Positions 1 to 5,315 of a DNA stretch of 5,315 nucleotides are shown in pieces. Under the pieces are notes generated by a model. It searched no databases and was not told the DNA's origin. It saw only the letters and a program-made list of their open reading frames with translations. The stretch comes from NAK82 sp036172345 (lineage in GTDB: Bacteria > Chloroflexota > Anaerolineae > 4572-78 > NAK82). Location: positions 1 through 5,315 of the forward strand of contig JASFBB010000208.1 in NCBI GenBank assembly GCA_036172345.1. Direction: 5' to 3'. Position 1 is the stretch's first letter; every line of letters begins with the position of its first letter. Position numbers and translations under genes: made by a program.

Positions 1-229
1 GTCCGCGCCGCGACCGTGAGGGAGCGGTTGTCACGGCCGCTTGCTGACGCGCGCGGCTCAGTTCAATTTGTCCGAGCCGCGACCGTGAGGGAGCGGTTGA
101 TGAGCCGCCTGCTCACGCGCGCGGCTCGGTTTCACGCTATCCGAGCCGCGACCGTGAGGGAGCGGTTGATGAGCCGCTTGCTGACGCGCGCGGCGCCGTT
201 TGGGCCGCTTGCTCACGCGCGCGGCTCGG
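1..229. repeat. Tandem array of 69-bp palindromic (REP-like) repeat units
   Basis: Three near-identical units begin at about 2, 71 and 140, giving a constant 69-bp period, followed by a lone right half at 205-229. Each full unit is an imperfect inverted repeat with 25-bp arms and an 8-9 bp loop: arms 3-27/37-61, 72-96/105-129 and 141-165/174-198. In the middle unit 20 of 25 arm positions pair, with CCGAGCCGCG at the outer left matched by CGCGGCTCGG at the outer right. The arms are better conserved between units than the linkers. No gene is credible here: the open frames across it simply translate the repeat. The array continues past the left edge, so its full size is unknown. It lies downstream of the repressor gene on the minus strand and could act as a transcript 3' end or as a REP/MITE-like dispersed element; both roles are inference. 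Positions 254-310 hold nothing I can identify. Confidence 0.88.
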
Positions 230-253
230 TTTCACGTGTGCGGCTCGGTTTCA
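222..253. repeat. Short direct repeat at the array end
   Basis: The 13-bp string CGGCTCGGTTTCA occurs at 222-234 and again at 241-253, 19 bp apart. The same string also ends the second repeat unit at 122-134. This looks like a small terminal duplication or decay product of the palindromic array. Confidence 0.7.
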
Positions 254-310
254 TTCTTCTCCCAATCAATTCTCTGCGCACGCTGCGAGCTCTGCAGTGA
301 ATCCTTGTTC

Positions 311-1111
311 CTAGACGACAATCACCTCGCTGCCCTGACGGCGCAGGTGTTCCAGGAACTCTGCCGGCGCGTCGCTGTCGGTGACGAAGGTGTGAATGCC
401 TGTCAGGGGCAGGATGCTGGTCAGGCCGATCTGGCCGATCTTGCTCGAATCGGCTACTACCACGACGCGCGATGCCGAAGCGATCATCACTTTATCCGTC
501 TCCGCTTCCACGAGGTTGTGGGCGATGGTCACCCCGTGGGAAATGCTGATGCCATCGGCGCCCAGGAACAGGAGGTCGGCATGCAACCCGCGCAGCGCCT
601 CGATCGTCTTCGGGCCGGTGACGTTCATGTAGAAATCGTGCTGGTAAAGGCCGCCCAGCAGGATGACATTGACGCCGCGCCAGGCACCCAGCTCCATCGC
701 CACGAGCAAGGAGCAGGTGATCACAGTCAGATTCCCGCTGCTCAACAATTCGGCCGGGATCGAACGCGCCACCTGGAGTGTGGTGGTGCCGGCATCGAAC
801 ATAATGTGCTGCCCCGGACGCACCAGCTGAGCTGCCGCTCGCCCGATGCGCTCTTTGACCTCGCGCCGCTGTTCCATCTGTTGCATCAGGAAGGGGGTGA
901 GCTGCGGGGGTAGATTGAAGGTGGTGGGATTCGCGACCACGCCCCCGCGCACACGTTGCAGCAGCCCCGCACGCGCCAATTGCCGCAGATCGCGCCGGAT
1001 GGACACTTCCGATACGCCGAAGTAGGCACTCAGCTCCGCTACGCGCAATAAGGGGTTGCGGGCCAAAAGCTCCAGAATCGCGTTGCGTCGTTCAGCTGCC
1101 AGGGTGGCCAT
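311..1111 (-). CDS. DeoR-family transcriptional repressor
   Basis: The product is a cytoplasmic DNA-binding regulator of 266 residues from the start at 1111, a usual DeoR length. Residues about 8-59 form the DeoR winged helix-turn-helix: ERRNAILELL, then VAELSAYFGVSEVSIRRDL as the recognition helix region, then the wing GLLQRVRGGVV. From about residue 85 comes the DeoRC sugar-phosphate sensor domain, with FDAGTTT (105-111), the LLGG segment, LGADGIS, EAETDKVMI and VVVADSSKIG, all typical positions for effector binding. DeoR proteins generally repress sugar-catabolic operons and release DNA on binding a phosphorylated sugar; the effector here cannot be predicted. A longer frame begins at 1144 (277 aa), but it lacks a ribosome binding site, whereas 1111 has AGGAG 9 bases upstream and starts just before the conserved ERR motif. 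The gene is divergent from the isomerase gene, so it probably regulates both that gene and itself. Confidence 0.93.
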   Translation of the reverse strand: MATLAAERRNAILELLARNPLLRVAELSAYFGVSEVSIRRDLRQLARAGLLQRVRGGVVANPTTFNLPPQLTPFLMQQMEQRREVKERIGRAAAQLVRPGQHIMFDAGTTTLQVARSIPAELLSSGNLTVITCSLLVAMELGAWRGVNVILLGGLYQHDFYMNVTGPKTIEALRGLHADLLFLGADGISISHGVTIAHNLVEAETDKVMIASASRVVVVADSSKIGQIGLTSILPLTGIHTFVTDSDAPAEFLEHLRRQGSEVIVV

Positions 1112-1120
1112 CGACGATAA

Positions 1121-1125
1121 CTCCT
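1121..1125 (-). promoter_or_regulatory. Ribosome binding site deciding the repressor start
   Basis: AGGAG on the minus strand lies 9 bases before the ATG at 1111-1109. No comparable purine stretch precedes the in-frame ATG at 1144. The site therefore favours the 266-residue product. Confidence 0.75.
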
Positions 1126-1179
1126 GTTCGCTCAGGTTGATCACATTCGAGATGCAAGATGGGTCGTGTTTCGAAAGCG

Positions 1180-1193
1180 ATCATATATATGAT
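1180..1193. promoter_or_regulatory. Candidate operator at the repressor promoter
   Basis: ATCATATATATGAT is a perfect 14-bp palindrome, readable as ATCAT-N4-ATGAT. It overlaps the -10 box of the minus-strand promoter and the expected transcription start near 1182, so a bound protein would block repressor transcription. Autorepression by the adjacent DeoR protein is inferred from position and symmetry; no binding motif for this protein is known to me. Confidence 0.55.
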
Positions 1194-1217
1194 ACATTAT
1201 TGTTTCATTTTTGTCAA
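1189..1217 (-). promoter_or_regulatory. Sigma70-type promoter for the repressor gene
   Basis: On the minus strand TTGACA (1217-1212) is followed after exactly 17 bp by TATCAT (1194-1189), which is a perfect -35 box and a five-of-six -10 box. The predicted start of transcription is near 1182, giving a leader of about 70 bases before the ATG at 1111. Confidence 0.75.
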
Positions 1218-1222
1218 TACTC

Positions 1223-1251
1223 TTGACATCCGAAAACTTTTGTGCTATAAT
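1223..1251 (+). promoter_or_regulatory. Full-consensus sigma70-type promoter for the isomerase gene
   Basis: TTGACA (1223-1228) and TATAAT (1246-1251) are both perfect consensus hexamers with the optimal 17-bp spacer, and TG at 1243-1244 adds an extended -10 element. Transcription should begin near 1258, leaving a leader of about 87 bases before the ATG at 1345. A promoter this strong needs tight repression, which fits the symmetric element at the predicted start site. Confidence 0.9.
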
Positions 1252-1257
1252 GTTTTT

Positions 1258-1273
1258 GATGATAGACATCATC
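1258..1273. promoter_or_regulatory. Candidate operator at the isomerase transcription start
   Basis: GATGATAGACATCATC is an inverted repeat with perfect 6-bp arms and a 4-bp centre. It begins at the predicted +1 of the rightward promoter, a classic repressor position. Its core, ATGAT-N4-ATCAT, uses the same half-site and spacing as the element at 1180-1193 but in the opposite relative orientation. That the DeoR protein binds it is inference. Confidence 0.55.
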
Positions 1274-1344
1274 CGGCCGCATTTCCCTTAGTGCTATGTC
1301 CGACTGCCGGCAAGGGCTGAGCCGCTGAACCAAGGAGGACAGGG

Positions 1345-2679
1345 ATGTCGGAAGTGAACCCTCTATCTGTCATAGTCATCCCATTTGCCTATCCGGATTA
1401 TCCACCTCAGGACGTGCAACGTCAGATCGAGGCATCGCTCCAGGCGTTGGGAGCAGCCGGTCTGAACGTCATCTCCAGTTCTCCCGTGATGCGGCCCGCT
1501 GATGTCGCGCCGGCGCTCCAGGTGCTGCGCACCGCCGCGTATGATGCCATCATCGCCCTGGTGGTCAGCTGGGTGGAGGCGCCCTTGTTCGTCGCCACGC
1601 TGCGCCCGTTCTTCAGCGAGCCGCTCTTGCTCTGGAGCCACACCATATTTTCTGAGAACGGTGTCGGGCTGACATTGGGCGCTTTGCCAGCGGCGGGTGT
1701 GCTGCGCGAGACTCTGGAAGAAATGGAGGCGCGCTTCGCCTTTGTCTATGGCATGCCAGAAGAAGCAGCCTTGATGGCAAGCATTCGCACGTTTGTGCGT
1801 GCTGCCGCCGCCAGGCGCAAGCTGGCGGAAGCGCGCATCGGCTTGTTGGGCTACGCCTCGATGGGGATGTACACCGGCACGATCGATCATACGCAGCTGC
1901 GCCGCCAGCTCGGCCCGGAGATCGACCATCTCGATCAATACGAAGTGGTGGTGCGCTACGAAAAGATCGGCGATCAAGAGGTGGAGGGGTGGCTCAAGGA
2001 AGCGGAGCACTGGCAGTGGGGGGAGGGTGTCTCACCGGCAGACCTGCGCAAAGCATTTCGCATGGCGTTGGCCATCGAACAAATCGCGCAAGAACGGGAT
2101 TGGGATGCGCTCACCGTCAAGTGCCAATATGAGCTGTCGCGCACATTCGGCCTGGCGCCTTGCCTGCCCCTTTCCATACTGGGTGACCGACACGTGGTCA
2201 GCTGTGAGGGCGACCTGCCGCTGGTGGTCTCGCAGCTCATTCTGCACTATCTCACTGGCGAACCGACCAGCTATGGCGACCTGCACAATGTGACGCCGAC
2301 GCACATCCTGCTGGGCGCATGCGGCTTCGCGCCGCTCGGTTATGCCGCTGCCGCGCCCGTCATTAACAAACACACCGCCCTCTACGAAGGTCTGCTGAAC
2401 AGCTCGCCCTATAAGCCCGGGCGCGTGACCCTGCTCCGGCTGGGCGCGCGACGTGGACGCTTCAAGCTCCACGTCGCCGCCGGAGATGCGGAGCTGCCGC
2501 CGCCGTTTCACGAGGTGGGCTGTCCCACCTATCCCTTTGTGAACCTCGCGCTGGATGGCAACGTCGCCGATTTTATGCAACACGTGCCGAGCCAACACTA
2601 TGCGATCGCCTATGGCGATGTGCGTGAGGAGATCGCCATCCTGTGTCGCTTGCTCGATCTCGAGCTCATCCGGGACTGA
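1345..2679 (+). CDS. L-fucose/L-arabinose isomerase-like sugar isomerase (COG2407-type)
   Basis: The product is a 444-residue cytoplasmic protein of the FucI-like fold, which interconverts aldoses and ketoses using a divalent metal. E288 (in CEGD) and D312 (in YGDLHNV) are 24 residues apart, the spacing I recall for the metal ligands Glu337 and Asp361 of E. coli FucI. H418 in the C-terminal PSQHYAIAYGDV segment is the likely counterpart of His528. Other family marks are the N-terminal half with a Rossmann-like IGLLGYASMGMYTGT stretch (about 167-181), KCQYEL, APCLPLSILGD, and ACGFAP, where relatives often have HCGNAP. AAGGAGG ends 6 bases before the ATG and sets the start. It is the first gene behind the strong rightward promoter and divergent from the DeoR gene, which suggests induction by a sugar. 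The true substrate (fucose, arabinose, or a rarer or modified sugar) is unknown; the family is secure, the reaction is not. Confidence 0.88.
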   Translation: MSEVNPLSVIVIPFAYPDYPPQDVQRQIEASLQALGAAGLNVISSSPVMRPADVAPALQVLRTAAYDAIIALVVSWVEAPLFVATLRPFFSEPLLLWSHTIFSENGVGLTLGALPAAGVLRETLEEMEARFAFVYGMPEEAALMASIRTFVRAAAARRKLAEARIGLLGYASMGMYTGTIDHTQLRRQLGPEIDHLDQYEVVVRYEKIGDQEVEGWLKEAEHWQWGEGVSPADLRKAFRMALAIEQIAQERDWDALTVKCQYELSRTFGLAPCLPLSILGDRHVVSCEGDLPLVVSQLILHYLTGEPTSYGDLHNVTPTHILLGACGFAPLGYAAAAPVINKHTALYEGLLNSSPYKPGRVTLLRLGARRGRFKLHVAAGDAELPPPFHEVGCPTYPFVNLALDGNVADFMQHVPSQHYAIAYGDVREEIAILCRLLDLELIRD

Positions 2680-2760
2680 GGCACCGCTGACCCAAGCACC
2701 CGCCCTAGATGCAGGTTTTCGGGCTGGGGCAAAGCAGGCGCTTCGCGCCAGGACGTACGC

Positions 2761-2788
2761 GTATAGGCGACCAGCTGGTCGCCCATAC
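2761..2788. repeat. Palindromic intergenic repeat with an 18-bp perfect core
   Basis: GGCGACCAGCTGGTCGCC at 2766-2783 is a perfect palindrome. After one mismatched pair (2765/2784) the symmetry continues with GTAT (2761-2764) against ATAC (2785-2788). It lies between the isomerase and aminotransferase genes and has no T-run, so it is not a standard terminator. Similar GGCGACC-GGTCGCC palindromes recur between genes in several bacterial groups as far as I recall, so it may be a copy of a dispersed REP/MITE-like element. Confidence 0.75.
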
Positions 2789-2800
2789 AAGCGGTTGGGG

Positions 2801-2868
2801 TGAGAAGGATAGAACCCCTCCCTGACGGTCGCGGCTCGGATGAGGGGAATAGACCCCTCCCGGAGGGT
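2801..2868. repeat. Imperfect 40-bp-period direct repeat with hairpin
   Basis: Segments 2801-2829 and 2841-2868 are similar copies sharing TGAG, TAGA, CCCCTCCC and a terminal GGT, with one single-base gap. The second copy also forms a perfect 6-bp stem, GAGGGG (2842-2847) with CCCCTC (2854-2859) around a 6-base loop. No run of T follows, so intrinsic termination is unlikely. Together with the neighbouring palindrome, this makes most of 2761-2868 repetitive. Confidence 0.6.
2818..2841 (-). repeat. Inverted solo half-unit of the left-end repeat family
   Basis: Read on the minus strand, these 24 bases match 139-162 of the left array at 23 positions; the one difference corresponds to 156. Only the left arm of the palindromic unit is present, in the opposite orientation and about 2.6 kb away. 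This shows the array unit is a dispersed family and not merely a local duplication. Confidence 0.8.
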
Positions 2869-2919
2869 ATCATATGCGCTGTTTGCACCTTAATCAATCA
2901 CGCGTAAGGAGAGGATGCG

Positions 2920-4287
2920 ATGTCACCAAAGTATTGGGCCGATATTCCGGTCGATAGTGTACCCGTCATCAAGGTGCCCCCGCCAGGGCCCAAGTCGCGC
3001 GAATACCACGCCCGCGCCTCCAAGTATATGAAGGGATACTCCTCTCAGGTGCGCTTGTTCCCGGTCGTCTTCGAGAAGGGCCACGGTGTGACGCTGACCG
3101 ACGTGGATGGCAACACTTACATTGACTTCTCCTCGGGCATCTACGTCACTGGACTGGGGCATTGTCACCCCAAGGTCACCGAAGCAGTGCAAAAGTATGC
3201 CGCGACGCTGATGAACGCCCACGATTTCACCACCCCCATCCGCATGCAGCTGCTGGAGAAAATCGCCGAAATCACCATGGGGGAAGGGGATCGCCGGTTG
3301 AACGGCGTGCAATTTTACGATAGCGGCACCGCCGCTGTGGAGGCCGGATTGCGCATGTGTCGCGCGGCGACCGGCAAGTTTGAGTTCATCTCATTCCATA
3401 TGGACTTCCATGGCAAAACCATGGGGGCGGTGGGCTGCGGACGGTTGGACCCTAGCCAGGGCTTGCGCGCTCCCGGCTTCTTCCTGGTGCCGCGTGGCAA
3501 TTGCTACCGCTGTGCCTTTAAGATGACCTATCCGGACTGCGGCATCTACTGTGTCGATTATATCCGCACGGTGATCAAAGAGGAGACGGCCGGCCGTGTC
3601 GCTGCCATCGTGCTGGAACCCATCCAGGGCTGGGCCGGCTCGGTGGTGCCGCCGGACGGATGGATCCAAAAGATCCGCGCCCTGTGCGATGAATATGGCA
3701 TCCTGCTGATGGCCGACGAGGTGCTCACGTGTATGGGACGCACCGGCAAAATGTTCGCTATGGAACATTGGCACACGGTGCCGGACGTGATGACGCTTGG
3801 CAAGGGTTTTGGCAACGGTTTCCCCGTCACGGCGATGCTGGTCAGCGAACGGTATAAGGACAAGGTTGAGACGATCAGCGCCTCCACCTCCTATGGCGGC
3901 AACCCGATGGCGTGCGCTGCCGCCCTGGCCTCGATCCAGGTGATCGAAGAAGAAAACATCTGTGAGCGTGCCACGCACCTGGGCAATCTCCTGCTCAAAC
4001 GCATGCGCGAGATGCAAGCGCGCCATCCCATCGTCGGGGATGTGCGCGGTGTCGGTTGCCTGCTCGGCATCGAGTTGGTCAAGGACAAGACGACCAAGGA
4101 GCCGTTTGAGGAAGCGGGTCGTATGGTCTATCAGAAAGCTTTCTCGAAGGGCGTGGCGTGGATCCCCGCATGGCATATCCTGCGTATGTCCCCGCCGATG
4201 ATTATGCAGGATGAGATCGCGCTGAAGGCGATGGACATCATCGAAGAGAGCATTTACGAGACCGAGAAAGAGATGGGATATTGCTGA
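2920..4287 (+). CDS. Class III PLP-dependent aminotransferase (GABA-transaminase-like)
   Basis: The 455-residue product is a full-length fold-type I, class III aminotransferase. It opens with a PGPKSREY segment and VTLTDVDGNTYIDFSSGI. PLP-site landmarks are SGTAAVEA (135-142), F163-H164-G165 (FHGKT, ring stacking), D266-E267 in MADEV (pyridine nitrogen), the Schiff-base lysine K295 in LGKGFGNGFP, T323 in STSYGGNP (phosphate contact from the partner subunit), and R422 in LRMSPP. Cysteines C195, C198, C207 and C211 form a C-x2-C-x8-C-x3-C cluster. Such enzymes move an amino group between an amine or omega-amino acid and a keto acid; some relatives are amino-acid racemases, which is the main alternative. 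The substrate is not readable. AAGGAG at 2906-2911, 8 bases before the ATG, supports the start. The 240-bp gap upstream leaves open whether it shares the isomerase transcript; downstream it is coupled to the oxidoreductase gene. Confidence 0.93.
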   Translation: MSPKYWADIPVDSVPVIKVPPPGPKSREYHARASKYMKGYSSQVRLFPVVFEKGHGVTLTDVDGNTYIDFSSGIYVTGLGHCHPKVTEAVQKYAATLMNAHDFTTPIRMQLLEKIAEITMGEGDRRLNGVQFYDSGTAAVEAGLRMCRAATGKFEFISFHMDFHGKTMGAVGCGRLDPSQGLRAPGFFLVPRGNCYRCAFKMTYPDCGIYCVDYIRTVIKEETAGRVAAIVLEPIQGWAGSVVPPDGWIQKIRALCDEYGILLMADEVLTCMGRTGKMFAMEHWHTVPDVMTLGKGFGNGFPVTAMLVSERYKDKVETISASTSYGGNPMACAAALASIQVIEEENICERATHLGNLLLKRMREMQARHPIVGDVRGVGCLLGIELVKDKTTKEPFEEAGRMVYQKAFSKGVAWIPAWHILRMSPPMIMQDEIALKAMDIIEESIYETEKEMGYC

Positions 4288-4288
4288 G

Positions 4289-5315
4289 ATGGCCAAGAGG
4301 ATCATCCGCTTTGGTGTGATCGGCTGCGGCCTGATGGGGCGCGAGTTCGCCAGCGCGGTGGGGCGGTGGTGCCATCTGCTCGACCTCGACTTCGCGCCCC
4401 AGATCATCGCAGCATGCGACACGAATCTCGCCGCGGCACAGTGGTTCCGCGACAACATCCCCTCGGTGCGCATGATCACCGACGATTACCGGGATCTGCT
4501 GAATGAGACGCAGGTCGAGGCGATTTACTGCGCGGTGCCCCACAACCTGCATGCCCAGCTCTACAGCGATATCATCGAGGCGGGCAAGCATCTGATGGGT
4601 GAAAAGCCGTTCGGGATCGACCTGCAGGCGAACCAGGCGATCCTGGCCTCTGTCGCCCGACATCCCGAGGTGCTGGTGCGCTGCTCGTCTGAGTTTCCCT
4701 TCCATCCCGGCGCCTACCGCATCGCTCAGTGGATGCGCGAGGGGCGTTTCGGCAGGATCATCGAGGTGGAAGCCGGCTTCTGGCATAGCAGCGACCTGAA
4801 TCCGCACAAACCCATCAACTGGAAGCGGCGTTGCGAGACCAATGGCGAGTACGGGTGCATGGGCGACCTGGGCATGCACGTGGTGCATATGCCGCTGCGT
4901 TACGGGTGGAAACCACGCAATGTGCGTGCTCTGCTCAGCAAAATTGTCAAAGAGCGGCCCGACCGAAGCGGCGCCATGGTGCCGTGCGAAACGTGGGACA
5001 ACGCCATCCTGGCCTGTGAAGCGAGCGTGGATGGTCAGGAATTCCCTATGCTCCTGTCGATGAAGCGCATCGCCCCCGGTCATGCGAACACGTGGTTCAT
5101 CCGCATCGCCGGAACAGCGCTGTCGGCTGCGTTCAGCACGCGCAATCCCAAACAACTGAGCTGGCTTCCCTACACACCGGGGGACGATCAGGTCTGGCAG
5201 GTGGCCGATGTTCCCTACCAGTCTGCCTATCCGGCCATCACCGGCAGCATCTTCGAGTTCGGCTTCTCCGATTCAGTCTTGCAGATGTGGGCCGCCTTCT
5301 GCGACGAGCTGGTGA
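4289..5315 (+). CDS. Gfo/Idh/MocA-family NAD(P)-dependent oxidoreductase (3' end cut by window)
   Basis: This frame stays open to the right edge, giving 342 residues; family members are commonly about 330-400, so little should be missing. The N-terminal Rossmann domain starts with GVIGCGLMG (9-17), the dinucleotide loop. The E105-K106-P107 motif in GEKPFG carries the lysine usually involved in catalysis, and GDLGMHVVH (192-200) supplies D193 and H197, the family's catalytic pair. Members oxidise or reduce a hydroxyl group of sugars or cyclitols, for example glucose, inositol or sugar phosphates. The ATG follows the aminotransferase stop by one base (TGAGATG), and no strong Shine-Dalgarno site is visible, so translation is probably coupled to the upstream gene. 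This ties the two enzymes to one pathway. The precise substrate and cofactor preference are unknown. Confidence 0.92.
   Translation, partial: MAKRIIRFGVIGCGLMGREFASAVGRWCHLLDLDFAPQIIAACDTNLAAAQWFRDNIPSVRMITDDYRDLLNETQVEAIYCAVPHNLHAQLYSDIIEAGKHLMGEKPFGIDLQANQAILASVARHPEVLVRCSSEFPFHPGAYRIAQWMREGRFGRIIEVEAGFWHSSDLNPHKPINWKRRCETNGEYGCMGDLGMHVVHMPLRYGWKPRNVRALLSKIVKERPDRSGAMVPCETWDNAILACEASVDGQEFPMLLSMKRIAPGHANTWFIRIAGTALSAAFSTRNPKQLSWLPYTPGDDQVWQVADVPYQSAYPAITGSIFEFGFSDSVLQMWAAFCDELV

Noticed and set aside
1..229. CRISPR array
   Set aside because: The repeats are 69 bp, nearly contiguous and palindromic throughout, with no unique spacers of uniform length and no cas genes nearby.
16..300. 94-residue open frame on the plus strand
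   Set aside because: It is a direct translation of the 69-bp repeats, with the same peptide recurring, and has no ribosome binding site.
254..310. Terminator for the repressor gene
   Set aside because: The sequence after the stop on the minus strand has only weak GC-rich pairing and no U-run.
200..913. 237-residue plus-strand frame opposite the repressor
   Set aside because: It is antisense to a clear DeoR gene and has no domain motif; it is an open shadow frame expected in GC-rich coding DNA.
1258..1344. Riboswitch in the isomerase leader
   Set aside because: Only short complementary pieces such as CCCTT/AAGGG and CCGGC/GCCGG are seen, in mutually crossing positions, and no known aptamer pattern is recognisable.
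2032..2790. 252-residue minus-strand frame
   Set aside because: It is antisense to the isomerase gene and runs into the repeat gap, and has no family motifs.
2842..2867. Intrinsic terminator after the isomerase gene
   Set aside because: The hairpins are short and are followed by GTATCATATG with no T-run.
3391..4479. 362-residue minus-strand frame
   Set aside because: It is antisense to the aminotransferase and oxidoreductase genes, rich in His/Arg/Asp as antisense frames are, with no recognisable domain.
4238..5155. 305-residue minus-strand frame
   Set aside because: It is antisense to the Gfo/Idh gene, whose GxGxxG, EKP and GDxGxH motifs prove the plus strand is coding.

Overview
The window is GC-rich genomic DNA from an unidentified bacterium. 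It has four protein-coding genes, one of them cut by the right edge, a block of tandem palindromic repeats at the left edge, and a repeat-laden gap in the middle. Consensus sigma70-type promoters and Shine-Dalgarno sites show it is bacterial. The gene types and the dispersed GC-rich palindromes would suit Chloroflexota (Anaerolineae or Caldilineae-like), but this is an impression and not a proof; no rRNA or marker gene is present.

Layout. Positions 1-253 hold a tandem array with a 69-bp period. Each unit can fold into a long imperfect hairpin, and the array runs off the left edge. Positions 311-1111 (minus strand) encode a DeoR-family repressor. Positions 1112-1344 form a compact divergent control region: two strong promoters lie back to back with their -35 boxes only 5 bp apart, and each transcription start is covered by an inverted repeat built from the same ATCAT/ATGAT half-site. 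Rightward from this region lie an L-fucose/arabinose isomerase-like sugar isomerase (1345-2679), a 240-bp gap rich in palindromes and repeats (2680-2919), a class III PLP-dependent aminotransferase (2920-4287), and a Gfo/Idh/MocA-family NAD(P)-dependent oxidoreductase (4289 to beyond the right edge). The last two are almost certainly translationally coupled, with the stop and the next start separated by a single base.

How the genes may work together (inference). DeoR-family repressors usually respond to phosphorylated sugars and control the catabolic operon next to them. An aldose-ketose isomerase, an aminotransferase and a sugar/cyclitol dehydrogenase in one locus could interconvert an amino sugar or aminocyclitol with a keto sugar: oxidation by the Gfo/Idh enzyme, amino-group transfer by the PLP enzyme, and aldose-ketose isomerisation. 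The substrate cannot be read from the sequence, and I do not recognise this exact set as a described pathway. The most striking directly visible features are the divergent promoter/operator module and the tandem palindromic repeat array, which has a relative in the gap before the aminotransferase gene.
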